A DNA stretch of 64,000 bases from Bolinopsis microptera (taxonomy: Eukaryota; Ctenophora; Tentaculata; Lobata; Bolinopsidae): positions 15,829,837 to 15,893,836 of the forward strand of contig NC_087073.1 of NCBI RefSeq assembly GCF_026151205.1, read 5' to 3'. Shown piece after piece: positions 49,501 through 59,405 of the stretch (within the stretch, counting starts at the first letter, position 1; every line of letters starts with the position of its first letter). Under the pieces are notes generated by a model. It did no database searches. It was not told where the DNA came from and saw nothing but the letters and a program-made list of their open reading frames with translations. The translations under genes and the position numbers were made by a program.

Positions 49501-52276
49501 GACTGCTATGGGCAGCTTTTTGAAAGGTTTGTGATTTTCAGATTTTGCAGAAATTGAAGATAAGGTAGAAAGCTTCACAACATGAAAATACGTCTTCTCA
49601 AAATACGCGTTATATAATGTCACACTTTTACAGAATCTTTCTACAGGTAGCGGCAGCGGTACTGGAAAATATTTCTGGAAAGCAGAGGTGTGGTGTTCGT
49701 GGCTGTGCATATACTCATCCGTCCTATTCCGTCTCTACCTTTGCTGCCAGCGTCTCTACAGTTACGGAATGCTCCTCGTCACTGCTCAAAACACCCATCT
49801 CATTCCTGAGTCTAGGAGGAAATCCTACAAAGTATGTTGTGCTCTGTTTATCGTTGCAAACATCGAGCTAGCAACTGTCCTTCTGACCAAACACCCTTGG
49901 TACAACTTCTTCAAGGATAGAGGGATGTACACAATTCCTTTTCTGCTCATCCAGGACGTAGCGGTCGTTCTAGTGAGTCTCCTCTCAATTGTTGTCCTTG
50001 TTTCTTCCACTTCACGATCGTACAGCAACGTTCTCGTGTCATCTGCCGTTCTTCCGCTCTGTCTGATTTCAGTCTCTTCAGTGATCACTAATCTAGCTAC
50101 TTTTTACGGTGACGTTCTATGTCTGTCAAGGTCTATAGAGGTCACGAATCATTTTTTACTTACAATGAAACCAGAATGTTTTATACCATTGGCAAAAGCC
50201 TTGACGTACTTCGATTCTCTATTTTTCCCGATTATTTTGTTTTATACGAGTGCAAACCTAAGAAAGAGCCTTGAGCAAGTTGTATGTGGCGTTCAGCCAG
50301 TTAGTCAGCCACTTGTACAATAATCTCTCAATTTATGTTCCTACCGATTAGGTTTCAGTGAAATCGACAGTTTAAATTTGACGATTTGTGACTTCGCTTA
50401 GACAGACTATTTAGTATTTGAGATCGAATAACGATAAAAAACAGTGCTTGAAGTATCAACAATACAATTGTAATTTCACGTGTTGGCTGCTTTGCTTGGG
50501 AGTAAACTTGTTATTAATAACCTACTTGAAAAAGTAAGTAAGCATCAGTAGCACAAACACCCATCTTATCGGTCTCCGGAGGACCACTTTCATCTGTAAA
50601 ATTGATCATTTACTGATACTATATCATTTTAAATCTTGAATGATAATAATAATATTCATGTCTCTAGATTTCTGATTCCACAGCTCCCATTTTATTGTTT
50701 GAAATTGTCACAAGAACTCGTGTTTTGTTATCAATGGTTTCTTATTCTGTTTAAATGTAGAAAGTTAAAGAAAGATGTTTATCACAGTTTTGTGACCCCC
50801 ACTGCAATTGATGGAAATATTAATTAAAACTATCAACAAATAATCAGTTTTTCAACTGAAACGAATAAATTGTTATTACTTGTGACTTACTCTGTCTAAT
50901 CCCCTCCTGAACGACCCTATCGAATACAACAGCAACGACCTGTCTCAGGGTGGCAGCTGCCGTGTTTGCGATTGTGTGTTCGGAGGACGAGTGAAGTTGA
51001 AAACAGATCGCAATCGCCTGAGGAGAATATCTGAGTATTGTCATATTGAGTCAAATCACTAAATATTTATGATACAGATTGTCATTAACTTGGTGTAACG
51101 TAAAATCATAGAAATATAATGGCAATCTTTAAACTACTAAAATTAGTACTGCAAGAATTTTTCAGAAATATCTGGCATATTCAGTGCAGCAGGAATTATC
51201 ATTTAATTATAATTGAATTAGGAATGATAATGTGTACCTGAGCGAGAGTTTCTCCGTGCAGCAACTTTGTGGATGTAAGCAGCAGCAAAATAGTCTGCAG
51301 TATCCTTAAAAGCTCTATCTCCTGTCGGTGCATGTCACCTGGTGGAAATAAGTAATTAGAGATAAAATAACATTTTGTTAATCATGCATGTTTAAAGTGG
51401 TAAATTATAAAGTTTCAATATCTTTAAAAATTACAGCCCTTCTTTAGTCTCTAGCTCCGTATTCACAGGCAACAAACACAAAAACACCGAGCAATTACTT
51501 GGACCTGTTCAACAAAATATATATCAAAACAGTTGAATTCTTGCCAAGTCGGCGCTGTAATTAAAAAATATGATCACGCACAGTGACAAGCACAGGCACA
51601 GCACGTTTTATGATTTTTAAATGTACCTCAAAGCTCAACAAAATATTTTTTTTGGGTAACTTGGTAATATTATAAATTACAGAACAGACAGGATGTTTTT
51701 TAATAATTTGTTTTCTAATTTTAAATATAAGGTTAATAATATTATGTACTCACTCAGAGTTTTAACGATAATTGTTACAGATGTATCAGGCACAGCATCA
51801 TGAGAGATCAGCTTTTGAATACAAGTGATACTGATAAGAATCAACTTTGGATTCTTTGTTTCACAGCCGAGGATAAAGGGTTGAATAACATCGTCTGACC
51901 TGGCAATAACTGAAATATTCATTATTGAGTTTTTACTCTAAACTTAGTTTTAAATACAATGTGGTAATTTAAAAACTTCATACATTGTTTTTGTTAAGAT
52001 GAAAAACTTGAATAGTCAGTAATGTTTTTGGCTATTATACAGGATTATATTCAGGTCGTTCTTGTTAATACTAGAACCTAATAAATTTGAAGTAAATCAA
52101 AATAGTAACTCACCTTCATTTATATGTTTATCATTAGCAGCACTTAGACTTCTGAGTTTTAAGATGGCTCTTTCAGCTGCATCTTTCACTGCAGGGTGCC
52201 TCCTCTTTGCTTCTGAGGAAACACTTCTAAGATCTGTCTGTAGGGTGTCAACCAAGTTTTTCCATTTCCCGATCAT
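40515..52276 (-). CDS. MON2: MON2 homologue, 18 exons, C-terminal part missing
   Basis: Large HEAT/ARM-type protein related to the BIG/GBF Arf-GEFs but without a Sec7 domain; acts on Golgi and endosome membranes in trafficking. Minus-strand exons, high to low: 52276-52114, 51909-51754, 51338-51238, 51017-50891, 50593-50526, 46243-46118, 45407-45219, 44898-44800, 44614-44458, 43869-43749, 43467-43353, 43000-42728, 42593-42375, 42257-42102, 41994-41782, 41367-41180, 41017-40855, 40685-40515. They total 2805 nt = 935 codons in frame, all GT-AG. Telling pieces: [135 protein letters not shown]. After exon 18 ([10 protein letters not shown]) roughly the last 40% expected for the family is absent; the satellite begins 240 bp on. 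Exons 7, 10 and 13 have weaker acceptors. Confidence 0.93.
46251..46364. repeat. ~55-bp direct tandem duplication in MON2 intron 5
   Basis: GGGGAGGATAGTTGTTATTT ... GTTAATTCG is followed at once by a second copy with small changes (GTCGC for GTTGT, an extra CCTTTT). It abuts the acceptor of MON2 exon 6, so the duplication lies in the intron next to the exon. Confidence 0.8.
47066..47177. repeat. 112-bp near-perfect palindrome in MON2 intron 5
   Basis: TGCTTTGGAGAATTAATCTAG ... AAATGATCAGAG is followed directly by CTCTGATCATTT ... CTAGATTCTCCAAAGCA. The stem is about 55 bp with a GAGCTC centre and a few indels. Likely a palindromic MITE; it would fold into a long hairpin in the MON2 pre-mRNA. 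Confidence 0.88.
47180..49054. other. MON2 intron 5 sequence upstream of nested receptor gene
   Basis: AT-rich intron DNA. A 70-codon open frame on the minus strand (48871 to 48659) is not recognisable and not flanked by convincing splice sites that would fit MON2. Promoter elements for the receptor gene could lie here, but I see no clear one. Confidence 0.5.
49055..50323 (+). CDS. orphan seven-transmembrane receptor (rhodopsin-like GPCR), nested in MON2
   Basis: Three exons on the strand opposite MON2: 49055-49232, 49392-49526, 49647-50323, joined in frame (990 nt, 329 residues). Donors are GTAAGT and GTTTGT; acceptors TTTTTCAG and TTTCTACAG. The N-terminus has three Asn-X-Ser/Thr sites (NDT, NIS, NDT). 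Membrane segments in order: [30 protein letters not shown]; the [20 protein letters not shown] segment with the usual TM3 Cys; [57 protein letters not shown]; and [20 protein letters not shown] followed by RKSLEQV. The last resembles class-A TM7/helix 8 with FPIIL in place of NPxxY; no DRY motif is seen. The frame is open upstream to 48956 and encodes a hydrophobic signal-like stretch but without ATG, so the start is either 49055 or in an unseen upstream exon. Ligand unknown. Confidence 0.8.
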
Positions 52277-52574
52277 TGCATATCAACAATACCTACTGAA
52301 ATTCAATCTTTGACATTTGACAAGTATGTAACTAGATAAAAGATATTAATCGAAGTGGCCATCATTGTTCACTGTTGAACTACTGATAGATGTTACACAA
52401 AGTTAGAGTTAGTTCATTGAAGATGTCGCCCAGGCCCGGTAAGTATGTGGTTAGTGTTTTAAAGGAGTTTAGGGTTGGTTTGTATTATGGCAGTTGTGTA
52501 GGTAAGCTTGGGTAATCTTGGGTTAATTGTTTGAAAACCTTATTCAATAACTGTCACACTGGGTGATCTGAGTA
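52277..52574. promoter_or_regulatory. MON2 upstream region; possible divergent promoter
   Basis: MON2 starts at 52276 on the minus strand. On the plus strand, ATGTCGCCCAGGCCCG followed by GTAAGTATG at 52422-52440 could be the first coding or leader exon of a gene transcribed away from MON2. No TATA box is obvious. The region has no counterpart in copy 1. Confidence 0.35.
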
Positions 52575-55130
52575 TAAATAATAAAATAATAAATAAATAC
52601 AACATTTATAAACCGCCTTATAGCTAAATCATATAACTCGATATAATTTAATCCTGGAGATAAACTCCAGTGCTTTCTAAAGCGGCTCTTACATTAACTG
52701 AGCTTAGTTTAATTGAAAATTAGACATGACAAGTTCATTTTACCTATGTAAATGCAAAATCAATCAAATGCTAGAGAAAAGAAGTATGTTTTAAGTTTGG
52801 TCTCGAAAGATGTAACTGACTCAGCTGATCTTATGTCGTATGGCAAGGAATTAAATACTTTAACTGCACAGTGACTAAAAGCTTTCTCTGTGTTTACATA
52901 GTTAGGAGAGGGCGGAAAACTAAGGTAAAAATAATCATTATCAAGACGTACATTTTTAAAACTTTGCTGCCTAGGAGATATCAACTCTTTTAAGTAAGGA
53001 GGAGCTATATTATTTAAACACTTGTAGGCAAGTAGGGCAATCTTAAAATCTATTCTAAATCTAACTGGTAGAAAATGAACTTTCTTAAGTAGTGGAGTAG
53101 TGTGTGCCTTTCTTCCTCTCCCGAAAATAAATCTTACAGCAGAATTTTGCACCTTCTGTAAACGACTTAAATCATAAGAGCTCAGTCCAAAATATACGCT
53201 ATTGCAATAATCAATTCTAGAGAGTACTAGAGCATGAACAAGCTGAATCTTAAGGTTAAAAGACAGTTTTGATGCAATAAACCACAAATTTCTGATCTGA
53301 ATATTACATGCTTGAACCACTGACGTAATCTGATCACTCATTGAAAGATAACTGCCCAAATACAGCCCAAGACTCTTCACAGTTCCACTAACAACATGTG
53401 GCTCTTGATCATTAACAATCTGTAGAGAGGCTGGAATATTTGTTGAGTCAAATTTAGAGGATATAACGATGACTTCAGTCTTAGAAGAATTCAGTTGAAG
53501 GAAATTGTTTGTCATCCATTTCTTGATATCAGACATACAGTGTTCCATATTGTGCTCTAGCTGTGATGGGTCATCATAATCAAGAGTGAAATACAGCTGG
53601 GTGTCATCAGCATACAAATGAATACAGCACCCATGCATACTTGCAATGTTCTCAAGATCTTTGGTGTACAATATGAATAGCAGGGGGCCAAGGATTGAAC
53701 CTTGTGGCACACCTATCTCAAGAACAGTTGCTGAGGAAGACGAATCCTTGACTTTGACACAAAATGAACGGTTAGCCAAGTAGGACCTGATCCATGTAAG
53801 AGCAATGCCTGTAATGCCATAAGCAGATCTTAGCTTCTTGATTAATCTTGGGTGATTGACAGTATCAAAGGCAGCACTCAAATCTAGAAGTAAAAGAACA
53901 ACTTTAGTTTTCTTGTCAATAGTTATCAAGATGTCGTTATGGATTCTGGTTGTTGCAGTTTCACAGCTATGAAACTTCCTATAGCCGGACTGAACTTTAG
54001 AAAGCAAGTTGTTATCCTCAAGATAACTGGTGAGCTGTATAGATACACACTTCTCAATGATTTTTGACAAGAATGAGAGATTGCTAATAGGCCTATAGTT
54101 AGATAGAGATTCACCGTCAAGGCCACGTTTCTTCAAACTTAGACGAATGAGAGCCTCCTTAAGTTTTATAGGAAACTCACCTTTAACTAATGATTCATTG
54201 ACTATAAATGAGATCAGAGGAAGGAGTTCTGGGAGAAACTTGATGAGAATCTTTGTAGGTATGGGGTCAAGATCACAGAATTTGTTAGACATATTCTTTA
54301 TGATGCTTACTAGTTCTTCATCAGACACATGACGGAATTGTACTATCTTTGGGCTATTAGAAAGAGGAACAAATTCATCTGAGTTAGGAGAATCTTGGGA
54401 TTGTTGTTCTAAATAAATGTTGTTGTATATGTTGTCGACCTTTGATTTAAAGAACTGTGCAAAGTTGTTAGCACTCTCAAGATTCGAAGAGCAAGAAGGT
54501 GTAGTAGTACTAACTTTTTCTTTATTGAGCAACTTATTAACGATGGAATAAGTCTTTTTAGCATCACCTGCACTATCTTGTAACCTTGTTTTGTAGAAGT
54601 GATCTCTTGTGGATACAATGACTGAGGATGCTCTCTCTGATGCTTTCCTGTACAGTCGTTTATAATCTGGGCAATCATGATTCTTTTGATACAGTCTCTC
54701 AATCTTTCTTCTCATTGCTTTTGCTTGTTGACAGTGTGTAGACCACCATTCAGCGTTATGATCTTTTCTTGGGATGAAAGTTTTTTCTTTAGCATGCTTG
54801 TCCAAAATACTGCTCAACTCAGACTCATAGATATCAACTGCACTATCGAGGTCATTGAAGCAATCAGTGTCACATAGTTTTGACTTAAGAATGTCCTCAA
54901 CAAAAGCATCTAGGTCTATGCAAGCAATGTTTCTGTAAGTAATTGGTTCTAGAGTGCCTATGGGTGCTGGAGATACATTGCAATTGAAAGCAACAAAGTA
55001 GTGGTCAGACGATGTGCCAGAATCAGTAATGACAGGATCTAGAACTTCAATGCAATCGTGAGTAAAAGAACCATCCCTGGTAATTACAAGATCTAATATG
55101 CCCCCATCTCTGTGTGTTGCAGCTGAAATT
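52575..55130 (-). mobile_element. CR1/L2-like LINE, 5'-truncated, long intact ORF
   Basis: Non-LTR retrotransposon read on the minus strand. The frame is open from about 55130 to the stop at 52760. The first part is the C-terminal half of the endonuclease (GGILDLVITRDG, SSDHYFVAFN). The reverse transcriptase follows, with NYRPISNL, DLSAAFDTVNH, GVPQGSILGPLLF and the YADDTQLY catalytic box (residues ~402-405 counted from 54817). The C-terminal region has LSRIDYCNSVYFG and ends YFFSLAFD. The 3' UTR ends in an ATAATAAATAA-type tail, usual for CR1/L2 elements. The 5' end is truncated in the endonuclease, where GTTGCAGCTGAAATTT is tandemly repeated. It cannot be autonomous without the missing N-terminus. 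Confidence 0.92.
52581..53013. repeat. LINE 3' segment shared with satellite units
   Basis: From AATACAACATTTATAAACCG to GGAGGAGCTATATTAT this segment is present in every satellite unit. At 53013 the LINE continues into coding sequence (TTAAACACTTGTAGGC) while the satellite continues with GATATCATGTATGTG. This marks one breakpoint of the satellite's origin, and gives an error-free reference for that part of the unit. Confidence 0.9.
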
Positions 55131-56191
55131 TGTTGCAGCTGAAATTTGTTGCAGCTGAAATTTGTATGCAGTCAGTTTAGGGTCAATTTTAGATAGATTC
55201 TGGGTAAGTTGGTGTAAATTTCAGGTTACTTTGAGGGTTAATTCTTCTGTTTTTTTCTTACCAAATTTTATTTTGTTGACCTCTGCTGTTCATCAGTTTG
55301 GCCGCTTAATTTAGTTACTCCAGAAAATCATGTATAATTGAAACAATATAAAATAATAATAATAATAACGCATAATTTGTATACCGCTTAGGCCGTATAA
55401 GCGACCAAAGTCCCACTAATATAATGGGGTTGATACTGGCCAACAAAGCGGTGATGGCCAAACAATCAAGTGATGAAATTGGCAGACCACAATCAATTCA
55501 AGTGTTGCAATGAGTTGAGCACACTACGTAGGTAACGGAAATGGTCCACTGCTACCAATTGAACTTTAAACAATCAAATATATACACACAAATTTTCAAT
55601 TCATATTTACCAAAGTGAGCTGAGCAAAGTTCGATTTATTTTTTAGAATTCACAAAATAAACGATGTAATTTTTAAATTTGTTAACTTACATTACAAATT
55701 TCAATATAATTCAATATAGTAATTCAATAAAGACTGAAAGGTTATAAACACCTTCTAAATCAAAGTCTACTTCAAATACAATCGGTGAGTGTTATTTAAT
55801 CACCATAAGCAATGAGGAAATGCTCTAAGAATGTTGAATATATCATATCAATAGATAGCGCTCGATTATAAATATATACGGTTTTGAAAATGTGCTGTAC
55901 TACGCCGCGCATAAGTGTTTATAAATTAGATGTAGATTGTGAATATTTGTTTCGTGAACAATTAAATTAAGTTTTTGTATTGTCATTTTCAATAAGCAAA
56001 AATTTACTGGAAAGTTGATTTTGACCTCCAGAAATTTACTCGGAGGCTTCAAGTTTTAATATTTAAATGAATTAGCAAGCTAGATTTTTAGTTTAATAAA
56101 TTTGTTTATTATTTGTTATTAAAACTTTCGTGATTGTTTGCAATCCAAAATTAAATTAATTTTCCTATTTAAAAATGTTGTGTGCCGTGCC
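55131..56191. other. Non-coding, includes diverged LINE 3'-end-like sequence
   Basis: GTATACCGCTTAGGCCGTATAAGCGACC and AAATTGGCAGACCACAATCA (about 55379-55500) resemble the ATAAACCGCCTTATAGC and CAATTGGCAGAGCACAATCA phrases of the satellite, suggesting a related older retroelement tail. From about 55617 the sequence runs parallel to copy 1 (5338 on). No gene. Confidence 0.55.
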
Positions 56192-56469
56192 TTGTCATAC
56201 GTTGTATGACCCGCCGCACGAGTGCGCGGCTCCCCTGTATCGTAGAAACTCTATAGTGAAGCGACAGTGGGGTCATTGTAAGTTTACAACCTACTAGGAC
56301 GCGCGCCGAGTTGGACTCGTCGACGGTCCAATATTATATATTTATTTATTATGATATCATTATTCATTGTAATGGCAATAAAATTTAAATTTTGTTTTAC
56401 TTAAATTTTGTTTTACTTAATATATATGGAACAGATATTTTACGAGTATCACCCGTTAACGTGATACAA
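56192..56469. mobile_element. 278-bp MITE, 8-bp TSD, copy 2 only
   Basis: Begins TTGTCATACGTTGTATGACC and ends ACGTGATACAA, flanked by perfect GCCGTGCC duplications (56184-56191 and 56470-56477). Copy 1 has one GCCGTGCC and no insert at about 6016. Its left ~55 bp is the inverse of the right end of the 56818-57041 element, so the two are the same family in opposite orientations. Confidence 0.9.
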
Positions 56470-56502
56470 GCCGTGCCCTGGTCGTACGTTTGGTAATATT
56501 TT

Positions 56503-56596
56503 GTAGCGCGATGCACTACTGGGTCGCGCGCGCATCGAATAATGCTTCTCGCAACCACAGATCGGCGAGATGCGAAGGATTGACATCGTCAATCAA
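56503..56596. mobile_element. 94-bp insertion with 10-bp TSD, copy 2 only
   Basis: Flanked by a perfect GTAATATTTT duplication (56493-56502 and 56597-56606); copy 1 has a single GTAATATTTT at about 6039. The right end, TTGACATCGTCAATCAA, matches the element at 5757-5870. GC-rich interior, no coding capacity. Confidence 0.85.
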
Positions 56597-56817
56597 GTAA
56601 TATTTTATTTATAGCATTTTTTGAGTAAACTGCATAAATTGTGTATTTATTTAATAATTGTCAATCAGATTGTTTTAATTTTGTAAAATCTAAAACGCGC
56701 GGCTTAGGTACGTCGCATTTGGAGTAATTTTTAAAAAATGTTGTTTTCTTGAATTGTATTAATTGGTAATAAGAATAATAAAAATAAAATGTTGATCAAC
56801 CTGGAAAGTGGAAACCC

Positions 56818-57041
56818 TTGTATCACGACATTACGTGGTGACCCCCACTGTCGCTTCACTATAGTGTTTCACATAGCCATTTGCCTACGCGTACTGCGTG
56901 ACGCGCTTGTTTCACAACAAGGTCGCGCGCTACTGCAAGTGAGAGGGCTCTGGTTAGAGCAACTATAGTGTTTCTGTAGAATTTCTACGATACAGGGGGA
57001 GCCGCGCACTCGTGCGCGGCGGGTCATACAACGTATGACAA
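56818..57041. mobile_element. 224-bp MITE, 8-bp TSD, copy 2 only
   Basis: Begins TTGTATCACGACATTACG and ends CATACAACGTATGACAA, flanked by perfect GGAAACCC duplications (56810-56817 and 57042-57049). It is absent from copy 1 (about 6251). Its right end GGGGGAGCCGCGCACTCG is the inverse of the left part of 56192-56469. The two insertions lie about 350 bp apart in opposite orientation. Confidence 0.9.
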
Positions 57042-57545
57042 GGAAACCCCAGGTTTTTATATTTATGTTCAGAAAACATAAATATAAAAACCGAACAGAG
57101 ATTCGGTTGAATGACATAACAGGCTGAGCGCCGCCCAGTAAATTTTGATTATTTGTCTTTATAAAAAGCTATTAACACCAAACACACGAGCTTATTATTT
57201 TTGTTTTAGTAATTCAAACAAAATTGTTTTCGTAGTTAAATATATCCTGTTTTAAAGGTATAGTATTTTGATGACACGAGTTGAGATCTCGAGGACTGTA
57301 GTCGTACAGCAAAAAAATCTTTTGACCTCTTATATTATTCGGACTCGTAAAATCTGGACTATTAAGGATTGGACAATACGTAACCTGAATATCCGAGGAG
57401 AGTTCTGTTATGTAACTTGTTATTGTAATCTGTGATCAAAACATAGAAAGAAGGCATATTACCTGAATAACTTAGGTGAGATCTTGGGACGTTTGCTTGG
57501 TCTCAAAATTCAAAACTGAGCATTGCTTACTATCAGTATCTAGCT

Positions 57546-58750
57546 GGACGTAGCAGCTGTTGGACTGTATGCACCATTCGAAAGAACATTCTTCGACATC
57601 AGGGTCACTCATCCTAATTGCGACTCCGATACATTTAAGCCAATAGATAAAATCTACAGTGCGCATGAGAAAGAGAAGAAAGATCTCTTTGAGGAGAGAG
57701 TACTTCAGTCAGAGAAAGGGTCCTTTGTCCCACTAGTCTTTACAAAATCCGGAGGTATGGGCCCACTCTGCACTGTGTTTGTAGATCGTATTTCTGAAAG
57801 GATAGCTGACCACAATAAAGAAGCTAAGAGCCAGATCAAAAATCACATCAGAACACGATTCAGGTTTGATCTGCTACGAAGCACACTCCAGAGGCGGCTC
57901 GTGGGAGCTGGCTGGCAGTTTTGTTGGGGGTCCAATCGATGGACTGGAGGGGAGGGGGCTCCCTCCAAACTACCGATTACATTACACACAGGGCCTTGTA
58001 AATGTAATGTGTAACACTTCACAGGCGACAGCAAACAAAAACAAAAACTTATAACATGGGTGAAACAGGACACCACACGTGTACGATCTCAGCCGCGCAG
58101 TATCATAACAGTCAAATTGCAAAGGGTCCTGGACCCCCAAATCGAGGCAAATCATAATAGATTACCTGTAGTGGGATGCGCACGATGTGCTTTGTAACGT
58201 TTACAATTAACTATGTGTTAAAACTGCGCGGCTGAGTAGTCCAGAGGTAGGATTGGACTCCCTACAACACAAAATTTCATGAAGATCATGCGTGACCTTT
58301 ATATTGCGATTTGTTATTTCCTAACGCTATTACTAATTACTATTTCTATTTTAAGCACCAGCCACCCTATAATAATTTTAAGACGTCCACGGACGCCTGG
58401 ACGCCCTCAATAGCCGCCTCTGGCACACTCATAGCACTCAGGGGAATCAGAGGAAGACAAAAAGCCCAGCACCTTGACTGGATGACGTATCCTTCAATCT
58501 CATTCCTCAGAAGACGAGCTTTGAGGTCTCTTAAGTTTGTTTATGTAAATTTTATAGATAATTTATTATAGCTTTTATAATGTGTAAAATTTTACGGACG
58601 AAATGATCCCAGGGGGGACTCCCAACCCACCGCCTCGGCGGGTAGTTGATACACCCTTCACAAGCAAGAGCCACTTTGGTCTACTTGCTGTGAGGTGTCT
58701 CAGCTACATGGGTTGGGGGTCCCCCTTTTTTTTCATTTTTTTTTCAGTAC
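57546..58750 (+). pseudogene. 3' fragment of a retroelement polyprotein, split by a hAT-like element
   Basis: An open frame from 57544 encodes a segment with RTFFDIRVTHPN, EKGSFVPLVFTKSGGMGP and IRTRFRFDLLRSTL. I recall this signature (FFDVRV, TPLVF-T-GGMG, RSTL-ALRG) from the C-terminal region of retrotransposon-type proteins in aquatic animals, but the family name is uncertain. The frame is interrupted by the 57889-58422 element; removing it with one duplication resumes the frame (IALRGIRGRQK), which ends at 58569. The whole block is absent from copy 1: CAGTATCTAGCT on the left and CAGTACTTAGCT on the right look like an imperfect target duplication. The 5' part of the element is missing. 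Confidence 0.65.
57889..58422. mobile_element. 534-bp non-autonomous hAT-like element nested in the retroelement
   Basis: Begins CAGAGGCGGCTCGTGGGAGC and ends AATAGCCGCCTCTG, flanked by perfect GCACACTC duplications (57881-57888 and 58423-58430). It is a relative of 7992-8597 in the opposite orientation, sharing most of its interior, for example CACACGTGTAC and AGCCGCGCAG. It gives the order of events: retroelement first, hAT-like element second. Confidence 0.9.
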
Positions 58751-58873
58751 TTAGCTTAATATCTAAGGTGAGATCACGAAACCTTCTTTTGACTTCAATA
58801 TCCGAACCTTGTAGAAAGTAGGATTATTTTCATTTTGGTTTGTTATATTTGAGTACTGGACCGTTTCTGCTTA

Positions 58874-59405
58874 TTGATTGAAATAAATTTTCGTGCACAT
58901 ACAGAATGAATGTTTAATAATTTAATATATATTATGTAGACCAAGCTCTGTGCACGGGATGCTTCCTGGAAGAATCCAGTTCTGTTAGCGGGGCACCCTA
59001 CCTAAAGCCAAATTGAGATATAATAATCATATTCCTAGGGAAATAATCAGAAATCGAATACCAATCAAATTGATTGATTGAAATAAATTTTCGTGCACAT
59101 ACAGAATGAATGGTTAATAATTTAATATATATGTAGACCAAGGTCTGTGCACGGGATGCTTCCTGGAAGAATCCAGTTCTTTTAGCGGGGCACCCTACCT
59201 AAAGCCAAATTGAGATATAATAATCATATTCCTAGAGAAATAATCAGAAATCGAATACCAATCAAATAATATGATATATAGGAGTAGTAACCATATTTAC
59301 TATGCAAAATGCCCCAACCACATAGTGTAAATTTATATAGAATTCAAATTCCATATCATCATTAAACCTCAATAGTCAATATAATAGCCTACAAATTAAT
59401 TAAAT
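58874..59405. repeat. composite insert: 200-bp tandem pair plus satellite fragment, copy 2 only
   Basis: ATTGATTGAAATAAATTTTC starts at 58873 and again at 59073, with nearly identical 200-bp sequence after each. From about 59255 (CGAATACCAATCAAATAATA) to 59403 the sequence matches the satellite unit, with an internal deletion joining AATAGCC to TACAAATTAATTAA. The block is absent from copy 1, where GTTTCTGCTTA runs directly into TGATATGACTG. Confidence 0.85.

Noticed and set aside
49303-49710. 135-codon minus-strand open frame opposite the receptor gene
   Set aside because: Shadow of receptor exon 2 and its introns; the plus-strand exons have matching splice phases and membrane segments.
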